Below, piece by piece: positions 7,289-14,659 of a DNA stretch of 15,645 nt; positions within the stretch are counted from its first letter, which is position 1; each line of letters begins with the position of its first letter. This stretch comes from Sedimentisphaerales bacterium (GTDB taxonomy: Bacteria > Planctomycetota > Phycisphaerae > Sedimentisphaerales > Anaerobacaceae). The stretch covers positions 1-15,645 of the forward strand of contig JAFGTU010000553.1 of assembly GCA_016933985.1 (NCBI GenBank), given 5' to 3'. The position numbers were made by a program, and so were the translations under genes. Under the pieces are notes generated by a model. It saw only the letters and a list, made by a program, of their open reading frames with translations. It made no database searches and was not told the DNA's origin.

Positions 7289-8902
7289 CTATTCTCGCTC
7301 CGGCAAATTCGACCGCCAGGGCTCTGAAGAGGTCCCTGCCTTCGGAGTCGCCATCGTCACCGGGAAACCCACGGACGCTTTCTCTGGGCCGCGAGCGATT
7401 CGTCCCAGGTCCTCTTTGACTACTCTAACAGGTTCGCAGACAAGCTCCGGAACGCTGTAAGTCCAAAGGCACGAATCGTAGTAGCTCGGGTCCTTCTGCG
7501 GGAGCAGCAAAGGTTTGAATGCCCCGCCTTCCTCGTCAAGATAGCTGATGTACGTCCGGGTGAATACCCCGCTTTTCCTCTTGCTGCTGAAGGCGATCCA
7601 TCTGCTGTTGCTCGAAAAGCTGTGCCACGATTCGCTCTGGTTGCTGTTGATGCTGAGCCGGCGGTATTCGTACCGGCCGCTTTGCTCAGCCGCCCTTAGG
7701 TCGATCATATAGAGGTCCGAGCTGGCCCGATAAACCGGAAAGCACCCGTAGTCGCACATGCAGAAGAGAAGCCAGCGCCCGTCCGGGCTGATCCGCGGCA
7801 GCATGATCGAAAGGCCCGTCTCCTGCGCCGAAAGAACGGTCTCAACCTCGCCCCACTTGTCGCTTTCAAGGTCATAGCTTATTCTCGCCAGGTCATACTT
7901 TATTTCGTTGAAGCTGTCGGGAATTGCGGTCTTGTCCGTCCATCGCTTGGGGGCGCTGCAGAAATAGAGATAGCGTCCGTCCGGCGACCAGGCCGGATAG
8001 GTCTCGAGCCGTTCTTTCTTTGCGATTGCCGGCGTCGTTTTCACTTCCCCCGTCTCAACCAAATAGTACGCCAGCAGCGAATCGAGGTCAACGACGTCCC
8101 GAACCTCCTCTTGGGCCGTATGAAAAAACTGGCTCACATGATTGATAGAATATGCCGCAAGCCGTCCGCTCGGATGCCACGATGTATATGTGAATTTTGC
8201 GTCAATCTTGCTCGCCGCCAGGCCATCGACCAGCAGAGTTGAGTTGCCGTACTTGGGGCTTCGGATGCCAATAAGCACCTTGTCGGTGCGGTTGTTGCAG
8301 AATGTGTGGCAGTTCACACACCCGCCGCCGAAATATCCGTTGTCCAGCACGATCGACTCATCGAATCCGCGCAGGTTACGCTGGTAAACGCCCATATTCC
8401 TCCACGTGCTGTGAGCCGGATCGATCCTCCTATAGACAAGAAAGCCGTCTATATCCTCACGGGCAATCCTGTTTACCACCGAATCGAATCGGCTCCATTG
8501 CTTCTCTGCGCCCGGGGAAGAAGGCGCGGAATCCGCTCGCTCTACAAAGATGTCGAAATAGACCTCCTCTCCCCGGTTGGCTTCAAGAAGCCTGCCCCAC
8601 GAACTCTCAGGAATCACGATCCTTCCGGAGCGGCATCGCACCTCAATCGGCGGGCCTTGCTTCGAGTATATCTTCACGTAGTACCCTGAGCCTTCTTCCC
8701 GCACTGAGAAGTCCAATGGCGCGATGTTTGGCGGGATAACCATCCCGGAATAATCAGGGTCGATTCTTGCTGCCCGCCCGACGGCATGGATCGGGCCCGT
8801 CGGCGCCGGCTGTTCCTTCTCGCCGCTCCACAGGCCGTAAGCGAGCACGCCGATACACAATAACCCGACTAACGCCAACAAGTATCGATAATGCCTCCTC
8901 AA
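7289..8902 (-). CDS. Membrane-anchored CxxCH beta-propeller (PD40) protein (D)
   Basis: A 537-aa protein starting at a TTG (8902) that overlaps the stop of gene C in the string TTGA. AGGAG 7 bases upstream supports the start, and the N-terminus aligns with paralogue B (M-basic-R-(H/Y)YR). Residues 6-24 form a signal anchor. The Ig-like region contains YSGMVIPPNIAPLDF (51-65). The motif GGGCVNCHTFC gives C195, C198, H199 and an extra C202. Four blade motifs follow: SWHPSGR, AWSPDGR, RISPDGRW and SFSSNSRW, between about 241 and 436. A second cysteine motif FCMCDYGC (C381, C383, C387) follows the third blade motif and is conserved in B but absent from E and F. There is no TPR domain; the C-terminal 40 residues are low-complexity. 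It is predicted periplasmic. It resembles PD40 proteins found next to DUF6057 genes in Bacteroidota (recalled, not searched). Function unknown. Confidence 0.9.
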   Translation of the reverse strand: MRRHYRYLLALVGLLCIGVLAYGLWSGEKEQPAPTGPIHAVGRAARIDPDYSGMVIPPNIAPLDFSVREEGSGYYVKIYSKQGPPIEVRCRSGRIVIPESSWGRLLEANRGEEVYFDIFVERADSAPSSPGAEKQWSRFDSVVNRIAREDIDGFLVYRRIDPAHSTWRNMGVYQRNLRGFDESIVLDNGYFGGGCVNCHTFCNNRTDKVLIGIRSPKYGNSTLLVDGLAASKIDAKFTYTSWHPSGRLAAYSINHVSQFFHTAQEEVRDVVDLDSLLAYYLVETGEVKTTPAIAKKERLETYPAWSPDGRYLYFCSAPKRWTDKTAIPDSFNEIKYDLARISYDLESDKWGEVETVLSAQETGLSIMLPRISPDGRWLLFCMCDYGCFPVYRASSDLYMIDLRAAEQSGRYEYRRLSINSNQSESWHSFSSNSRWIAFSSKRKSGVFTRTYISYLDEEGGAFKPLLLPQKDPSYYDSCLWTYSVPELVCEPVRVVKEDLGRIARGPEKASVGFPVTMATPKAGTSSEPWRSNLPERE

Positions 8903-8914
8903 TTCTTTACTCCT
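8899..8914 (-). promoter_or_regulatory. TTGA stop-start overlap and Shine-Dalgarno deciding the start of gene D
   Basis: On the minus strand AGGAG (8914-8910) is followed after 7 bases by TTG (8902-8900), which overlaps the TGA stop of gene C (8901-8899). The ribosome site lies inside the end of gene C. This points to translational coupling of the membrane protein and the propeller protein. Confidence 0.6.
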
Positions 8915-10857
8915 GAGAATCCGTAAACGCTGTAGAAGAAGTAGCTGTCGCCGTAATTCTTCGCCAGCTCTGCAAATGCCGCCTCCTTGTTTCTGCCGTA
9001 ACTGTTGAATATTCGACCGAAGTCTTCGATGCGTTGACCCGACTTGGGCCGTCCCCAGCTGCCGTTAAGCGCGACGGACTTCCCTGTCTCGTAAGCATAC
9101 ACAAAAAGCGCCTCCTCATAGAGCCGCGGAACTTCAGAATACCCGAAATCATTCAGCCGCTTGATATTGTCCGCAAATTTATCCAACTGCCTTGTAAGCA
9201 TGTACCACGACATCAGGTATTCGAAAGCCATCCGGTTCGTCTTGTCCTTCTCCAGCAGGGCCAGAAGAGCCTGCTCGTTGTCCGAGAAGACCGGACTGTG
9301 ATCTTTTTCCACGACCCGCGCACGCAAACGCTGAATTTCTTTATCCGTCGATAAATTCGGGTCCGACTCCAAACGGTCGAGGTATTGATTGGCCCAGCCC
9401 GCGTCAAACAGCGTCTTGCCGAGCGCCCCAAGGTAGATGCGGGCCGAACCGATATTGCCCTTGACCAAATTCGCCAAGGCCAGACCTTTGAGAATCGCGG
9501 GGCGCCATCCGAACATTCCGATGCACTCGGCCAAATCGTTCTCAGCCATGCACACGAGACCAAGCTCGATCCTAACGTCAAACCTGTCCCAGTGTGTCAC
9601 TGTAAACTTCTCCGCTGTTAATAAAAAGCCCTCTGCAAGTTGAGGATATGAGAACATATCATAGCCAAACCGGCCGGTATGGTACAAGGCCCGGTTGACC
9701 GCATTGGTCACGCGATGGTTGCCCGGATGGCGACGAGCGCTGCGAAGCAATCGCTCCCACATCTGCGCGGAGGAATAGTAGGAAACCTCAAACTCGATTC
9801 TTTGCTTGCCGTCGTATGAGGCAAACACGGCGCCGCCGGCAACTGCAAAAAGAACCAGCGATTCAACAACCCCTCTGAATACGCCCTTGCTTGCGCAAGA
9901 CAACCGTATTCGCCCGATCAGTCCGGGGTGCTTGGCCTTTGTTCTTCTCTCGGCCCTTGAGCCGCGGCGCTCTCCGGGGCCGGTGCCGTTTGTGAAGAGC
10001 GTCCGCCGCAGGCCAAGTCCAAGTGCGATCAAAAGCACAAAAGCGTAAAACGCATAGACTAAATCGAACATCTTTTCGTGAGTTACGCGATCCGCGATCT
10101 TCCAGGAGAACGGCAGCAGCTCGCTGTAGGCATCGATAACACTCACCCTGAAAATCAGAACGCCCCCAATGTACGGAACAGCCGCGCCCGACAACAAGTA
10201 CAGGATTCCCATCGCCCATCGCCGCATCAGGAGAATTTCGTAAATCGCACAGACCGCTGCAAACAACAAATATCCCCCGCCTGCAACGTAATACAAAGCT
10301 GCCGAGAGTACCCCAAAGACAACCATACAAGAGAGCTTGCGGCCCGCTGTTGCTCTTAGGTAAAGGCATACACAGAGAAGGGCCGTCAGCAACGCTAATA
10401 TGGAGGCCAGGCGGTATGTGTAGCGAGAATAGATCACCAGCAGAAGAATCGCCGGGACAAAGCGAAGCCCGCGAAGGCCCGGAGCATCCGCAGCTTTTAA
10501 GAAACAGTCGATACAAAGGCCAATCGACCAGGCCAGCAGGGTGACGATAAGCGCCCCAGCCCACGAATAATAAAAGAGCTGGGCCAAAAACGCGCCGGCA
10601 TATTCGACCAGCCCGCCCGGATACAACGTAAACTGCTCGAAAAAAGCCCTACCCCGGAAGAAAACGGGGAAATTGGTAATAACTCCGCCGCCATGATAAA
10701 TCAGACGCAAATCGACATACAGCCAGAGATACAAATATAACAGAACAAAAAAGACTAACGCGCGGATTACCCCGCCCCTATCGCGGTCGGCGTCTGATCC
10801 TGCAAACCATCGCATAATCGCCGAGCTGCTTGGGACTTTTCGAGAGGAGCCAGCCAT
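8899..10857 (-). CDS. Polytopic membrane protein with helical-repeat C-terminal domain, DUF6057-like (C)
   Basis: A 652-aa protein, paralogue of gene A. The ATG at 10857 is chosen because it follows AGGAAAAG and aligns with A (both start MAGS). An upstream in-frame start at 10932 would overlap gene B. About eight hydrophobic segments lie between residues 31 and about 355. The first loop carries the most conserved block, FPVFFRGRAFFEQF followed by YPGGLVEYAGAFLAQLFYYSW. Basic cytoplasmic-type linkers occur (ERRGSRAERRTKAK). After the last membrane segment, about 290 residues are helical and TPR-like, with NRALYHTGRFGYDMFSYPQ and FEYLMSWYMLTRQLDKF. The overall pattern (PGG loop, then LYxTGxxGxxMFxYPQ) matches my memory of DUF6057 family proteins, which are uncharacterised. 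The stop overlaps the start of gene D by 4 bases. A transport or glycosyltransferase-like role is possible but unsupported. Confidence 0.88.
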   Translation of the reverse strand: MAGSSRKVPSSSAIMRWFAGSDADRDRGGVIRALVFFVLLYLYLWLYVDLRLIYHGGGVITNFPVFFRGRAFFEQFTLYPGGLVEYAGAFLAQLFYYSWAGALIVTLLAWSIGLCIDCFLKAADAPGLRGLRFVPAILLLVIYSRYTYRLASILALLTALLCVCLYLRATAGRKLSCMVVFGVLSAALYYVAGGGYLLFAAVCAIYEILLMRRWAMGILYLLSGAAVPYIGGVLIFRVSVIDAYSELLPFSWKIADRVTHEKMFDLVYAFYAFVLLIALGLGLRRTLFTNGTGPGERRGSRAERRTKAKHPGLIGRIRLSCASKGVFRGVVESLVLFAVAGGAVFASYDGKQRIEFEVSYYSSAQMWERLLRSARRHPGNHRVTNAVNRALYHTGRFGYDMFSYPQLAEGFLLTAEKFTVTHWDRFDVRIELGLVCMAENDLAECIGMFGWRPAILKGLALANLVKGNIGSARIYLGALGKTLFDAGWANQYLDRLESDPNLSTDKEIQRLRARVVEKDHSPVFSDNEQALLALLEKDKTNRMAFEYLMSWYMLTRQLDKFADNIKRLNDFGYSEVPRLYEEALFVYAYETGKSVALNGSWGRPKSGQRIEDFGRIFNSYGRNKEAAFAELAKNYGDSYFFYSVYGFSGVKN

Positions 10858-10910
10858 CAGTCTTTTCCTGTAGAACACCGGGCCATCGACGACAAGAGCC
10901 CGACGCAAAA

Positions 10911-12515
10911 TTATTCCCGTTCCGTCTGCCACGGCTTCTCGCCGCCCCGCCCGGCGCCGGAAGGCGTCCCTGGCGGGACTTGCGGAGTCGCCCGCGTGAC
11001 AGGGAAATCCACCGGTATTTGCTCCGTGCCGCGAACCACCCGCCCAAGCTTTTCTTTTACGGCACGGACCGGCTCGACGACAAGCTCGGGCACGCTATAT
11101 GTCCAGAGGCACGAGTCGTAATACGTCGGGTCCTTCTGCGGAAGGACGAACGGCTTATGCACTTTGCCTTGCCCGTCAACATAGGCCAGATACGACCGTG
11201 TAAACGGATCGCCGCCCCTCTTGCTGCTGAAAGCAATCCATCGGCTGTTGGACGACCAGCTATGCCAGGATTCGCTTTCGTCGCTGTTGATATCGAGTCG
11301 CCGGTATTCGTATCGGCCGTTCTGCCCGGCTGTCTTTAGGTCAATCATGTAAAGGTCCGAGCTGGCCCGGTAAACCGGAAAGCAACCATAATCGCACATA
11401 CAAAAAAGCAGCCACCGACCGTCCGGGCTAATCCGCGGAAGCAAGATAGACTGTCCCGTATCCGCCGCAGAAAGAACCGTTTCAAGCTCGCCCCACGTGT
11501 CGGAATCGATGTCGTAGCTTATCCGAACCAGGTCGTACTTGATTTGATTGTAGTCCGCAGGGATTATATCGTACCGTGACCACGTCAGAGGCGCGCTGCA
11601 GAAGTAGAGGTATCGCCCGTCCGCAGACCACGCAGGATAAGTCTCCAAACGATCCTTCTTCGAGATGGCCGGCGAGGTCTTTACCTCCTCGCTGCCGTCC
11701 AGGTAATACGCCAGCAGAGAGTTGAGGTCTATTACATCGCGTACCTCGCCCGCAGAAGAATGGAAAAACTGATTGACCTGGTTGATCGAATACACCGCAA
11801 GACGCCCGCTCGGATGCCACGCCGTATAGCCGAATTTTGTGCCGATCTTCTTCGCCTTGCCGTTCTCGACCAGCAACGCCGAGCTGCCATAATCGACGCT
11901 GCGGATGCCGATAAGCATCTTGTCGGTCTTGTTATTGCAGAACGTATGGCAGTTGAGACAGCCATCCGAAAAATATCGGTTGTCCAATACGAGCGATTCG
12001 TCGAAACTCGTAAGATTCCGCTGGTAAACCCCGATTCTCTTCCATGCGCTGCAAGCGGGGTGGATCCGCCTATAGACGAGGTAGTCGTCGATTGCCTCGG
12101 CAGCGATTGTATTCGTGATCGTCTCATATCGAGTCCACTGCCCACTCTTGTCCTTGACGAGAATATCGAACTTGAGTTGTTGCCCAAGATTTGCCTCTAA
12201 CAGCCGACGCCACCTGCCGCACGGTATTGTGATATTCGCAGATCGGCTGTTCACCTCAATCTGCTCGCCCTTTAGCGAGTGTATTCTAACGCAATACTGC
12301 AATCCCTCTTCCATAACCGCGAAATTCAGCGGCGCTATATTCGCAGGGATAACGGTTCCCGAATAGTCGGGCCGAATTTCAGGCGCCCGAGATGCCGAGC
12401 CGAACTGTCTGGTCGCACCCGATGGCCCTGCCGGGCTGCCGTAAGTGCGGTAAATCAGCACCCCGACCGCTAAAACGACCAGAAAAGCCAAAAAGCATCG
12501 ATAGTATCTCTTCAC
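10911..12515 (-). CDS. Membrane-anchored CxxCH beta-propeller (PD40) protein (B)
   Basis: A 534-aa paralogue of gene D. It starts at GTG 12515, overlapping the TGA of gene A as GTGA, with GGGGGTGGAG just upstream. Residues 7-23 form a signal anchor. The Ig-like region contains YSGTVIPANIAPLNF (51-65). The motif DGCLNCHTFC gives C186, C189, H190 and C193. Four blade motifs follow (AWHPSGR, AWSADGR, RISPDGRW, SWSSNSRW). The CxCx3C motif FCMCDYGC is present at C372, C374 and C378, followed by a block identical to D (FPVYRASSDLYMIDL). Near the C-terminus the block DPTYYDSCLWTYSVPELVVE is shared with D. The protein is probably periplasmic and inner-membrane anchored. The cysteines outside CxxCH could form a disulfide or metal site (inference). 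It ends 53 bases before gene C. Function unknown. Confidence 0.9.
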   Translation of the reverse strand: MKRYYRCFLAFLVVLAVGVLIYRTYGSPAGPSGATRQFGSASRAPEIRPDYSGTVIPANIAPLNFAVMEEGLQYCVRIHSLKGEQIEVNSRSANITIPCGRWRRLLEANLGQQLKFDILVKDKSGQWTRYETITNTIAAEAIDDYLVYRRIHPACSAWKRIGVYQRNLTSFDESLVLDNRYFSDGCLNCHTFCNNKTDKMLIGIRSVDYGSSALLVENGKAKKIGTKFGYTAWHPSGRLAVYSINQVNQFFHSSAGEVRDVIDLNSLLAYYLDGSEEVKTSPAISKKDRLETYPAWSADGRYLYFCSAPLTWSRYDIIPADYNQIKYDLVRISYDIDSDTWGELETVLSAADTGQSILLPRISPDGRWLLFCMCDYGCFPVYRASSDLYMIDLKTAGQNGRYEYRRLDINSDESESWHSWSSNSRWIAFSSKRGGDPFTRSYLAYVDGQGKVHKPFVLPQKDPTYYDSCLWTYSVPELVVEPVRAVKEKLGRVVRGTEQIPVDFPVTRATPQVPPGTPSGAGRGGEKPWQTERE

Positions 12516-12528
12516 TTCTCCACCCCCG
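12512..12528 (-). promoter_or_regulatory. GTGA stop-start overlap and ribosome site for gene B
   Basis: On the minus strand a purine-rich GGGGGTGGAGAA runs directly into GTG (12515-12513), which overlaps the TGA stop of gene A (12514-12512). The arrangement is the same as at the C/D junction but with a different non-ATG codon, so the coupling appears conserved between the two modules while the codon has drifted. Confidence 0.55.
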
Positions 12529-14455
12529 AGAATCCGAACAAATGATAGAAAAAATACGTCCCCCCGAATTCCCTTGCCAGCGGCCCAACCGCCGCCTGCT
12601 TGTTCTTTCCAAAGCTGTTGAATATCCCGCTGAATTCCTCAATCTCCTTTCGCACCCGGGGATCGAGCGTGCGGCCCTCCAGATAAACGGGCTTGCCCGT
12701 GCTGTACGCATAAATGCAGATCGCCTCCTGGTAATGCCGCGGAAATTCCTTATCGCCGAACTCGCTGATTCGTTTGAAGCTGCCCGTGACCTTATCCACC
12801 TGCTTTCCGAGCATATACAACGTCATCAGATACTCGAATGCCATCCTGTTCTTGCTGTTCTCCTCTAACAAGGTCAGATACGCCAGCTCCGCAGGTACGA
12901 AGATAGTCGAATGGTCTTTCTTCAAAGCCACGGAACGAAGCTGCCCGATGCGCCTGTCCGTGGACAATTCCGGGTCGGTATCGAGGGCAACCAGGTAGTA
13001 ACGCGCCCAGTCCGCCTCGAACAGAGTCTTGGAAAGCGCCCTTAAATAAATCTTAGCCGCGCCGATGTTGCGCTTGACCATGTTTATCAATGCCAATCGC
13101 TTTAGAATCAAAGGGTGTTCGCCATATACCTCCATACATTCGGTGAAATTCTTCTGCGCCATATTCACCAACCCCAGGTCGAGTTGCGTATCGAACTTGT
13201 GCCAGTGCAGAAGGACCTGGTCCTGCCCCGAAAGCAGAAGCGCATCGGGATGCTGAGGGTATGCAAACATCTCATCTCCGAGTCGCCCCGTATGATACAG
13301 CGCTTGATTCACCGCGTTGATTGCAAAGTAACCACTCGAATCGTGCCCTGCCGCTTTGAGCACTTCAGGCCACATCCGCCGGCAGGCGTAGCAGTGGATT
13401 TTGAGCAATCTGCCCCGCGGCCCGTTGTAGGATAACAGAGCAACCATCCCGACAACTGCAAACAGCATAGCGGAATCGACGATCCATCTTAATTCCACAG
13501 CGCCGCCATGCGACTTGGATTGCTTGCGCCGCGCTGTCTTCTTACCTCTTGCAGCCTTTCCGCCGGCCAATTTGAGCCGATACAGACCCAACCCTGCAGC
13601 GACTATGAACAGAACCACGCACCCTCCTATCACGCCGGCGCCGCGATGCACCCCGAAATCCATCTTACACGAGCCGGGCAGTGACTCGGTAAAAGCCTTC
13701 TCGGGGCAAACGCCGAAGATGAGCACCCCCTCGACATATGGAATCAACGCGCCGCCCAAAACGCACAATGTCGCCATTCCCCATCGCCTGCGACGAGCCG
13801 CCCGCACCGCGCAAAGCGCCGCAAAGAGCAGAAAAGCCCCCCCCGCAACGTAGTACAGAATCACCGAGAGCACAAGGAACAGCGCCCCGGCCCGCACCTC
13901 AGCCCTCCGCCGGGCCGGACCGGACACTTGTTCGTCGCTCGATGCCGTCAGTTTAAGGTAGAGGCATAAGAAGACCAACGCAATACAAACGGTGGTAGTC
14001 ATCGCGAAATGATACATATATTGCGAGCAGAAAACCAACAGCACGATAGCGCCGGCAAAACGCAGAAAATAAAGCCGCCGCAAACCCAGAGTTTTGAGGA
14101 AATAACCTGTGCAAAGGCAAAGCAACAACGCCTGCGCCGTGACCACACCCGCCGCAAGCCACGAATAATGGAATAGCTGCGCCAGAAAAGCCGCGACGTA
14201 CCCGCCAAGCCCGCCTGGATACGATGTGAACTCCCGGAAAAACGGCCAGCCCCGAAAGAAAACCGGAAACCGCGTCAGCATCCCCGCACTGTAATAAATC
14301 ACCTGCAAATCAAGATACAGCCAGGTGCATAGGTAAAACGCCAGGAAAAAGATGCTCGTCCCAATTGCCGCTCCCCTGTCTCGGTTAAGGTTCGCACCCG
14401 CAGTCTCTTGTGCAACCGCGCCCCCTTTTGACGATTTACCATGGGAACCGGCCAT
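12512..14455 (-). CDS. Polytopic membrane protein with helical-repeat C-terminal domain, DUF6057-like (A)
   Basis: A 647-aa protein and the first large gene of the six-gene cluster. ATG 14455 follows AAAGGTG by 5 bases. About eight hydrophobic segments are visible at roughly 30-50, 84-116, 128-148, 151-169, 188-216, 226-247, 270-291 and 323-343. Between the first two lies FPVFFRGWPFFREF then YPGGLGGYVAAFLAQLFHYSW, the block conserved with gene C. A Lys/Arg-rich linker at about 299-316 (GKKTARRKQSKS) probably faces the cytoplasm. The C-terminal ~300 residues look helical-repeat-like, including NQALYHTGRLGDEMFAYPQ and FEYLMTLYMLGKQ. It ends GFSGVEK, parallel to GFSGVKN in C. I assign it to a DUF6057-like family from memory; the molecular activity is unknown. 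Upstream is the divergent phospholipase D-like gene, so the main cluster promoter should lie in 14456-14642, although no strong hexamers stand out there. Confidence 0.88.
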   Translation of the reverse strand: MAGSHGKSSKGGAVAQETAGANLNRDRGAAIGTSIFFLAFYLCTWLYLDLQVIYYSAGMLTRFPVFFRGWPFFREFTSYPGGLGGYVAAFLAQLFHYSWLAAGVVTAQALLLCLCTGYFLKTLGLRRLYFLRFAGAIVLLVFCSQYMYHFAMTTTVCIALVFLCLYLKLTASSDEQVSGPARRRAEVRAGALFLVLSVILYYVAGGAFLLFAALCAVRAARRRRWGMATLCVLGGALIPYVEGVLIFGVCPEKAFTESLPGSCKMDFGVHRGAGVIGGCVVLFIVAAGLGLYRLKLAGGKAARGKKTARRKQSKSHGGAVELRWIVDSAMLFAVVGMVALLSYNGPRGRLLKIHCYACRRMWPEVLKAAGHDSSGYFAINAVNQALYHTGRLGDEMFAYPQHPDALLLSGQDQVLLHWHKFDTQLDLGLVNMAQKNFTECMEVYGEHPLILKRLALINMVKRNIGAAKIYLRALSKTLFEADWARYYLVALDTDPELSTDRRIGQLRSVALKKDHSTIFVPAELAYLTLLEENSKNRMAFEYLMTLYMLGKQVDKVTGSFKRISEFGDKEFPRHYQEAICIYAYSTGKPVYLEGRTLDPRVRKEIEEFSGIFNSFGKNKQAAVGPLAREFGGTYFFYHLFGFSGVEK

Positions 14456-14470
14456 CTACACCTTTCCCGC

Positions 14471-14659
14471 TCAAAAGACACTCATCAAGCCAACGACGAG
14501 GCACATGAACAACAATAATGCAGTTATTGTAACGGATACATCCCTAAAGTACAGGTTCTTCGTGGATAAATCGGCTGCCCGCGTGTAAACTACGGTTTCT
14601 TGGCCGTGGATAATTTTTCGGAAAGGCTCGGGGCCGGCGCCTATGCTCCAGTTCATCAC
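14471..14659 (-). CDS. Possible 62-aa single-span membrane peptide (doubtful)
   Basis: A short frame ends 15 bases before gene A, on the same strand. Its last ~22 residues (VSVTITALLLFMCLVVGLMS and the end VF) form a convincing hydrophobic segment after a polar N-terminus. Against it: no clear Shine-Dalgarno precedes the ATG pair at 14659/14656, and its start overlaps the start of the divergent phospholipase D-like gene by 17 bases. It could be a chance frame inside the cluster's leader region. Confidence 0.25.
   Translation of the reverse strand: MMNWSIGAGPEPFRKIIHGQETVVYTRAADLSTKNLYFRDVSVTITALLLFMCLVVGLMSVF

Noticed and set aside
9863..10564. Minus-strand 233-codon frame inside gene C
   Set aside because: Same strand as C but a different frame, with no membrane pattern or motif. 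C aligns with its paralogue A throughout this stretch, so this is an overlapping shadow.
10858..10932. Upstream 25-codon extension of gene C
   Set aside because: It would overlap the end of gene B and has no counterpart in paralogue A. The ATG at 10857 has AGGAAAAG and the shared MAGS start.
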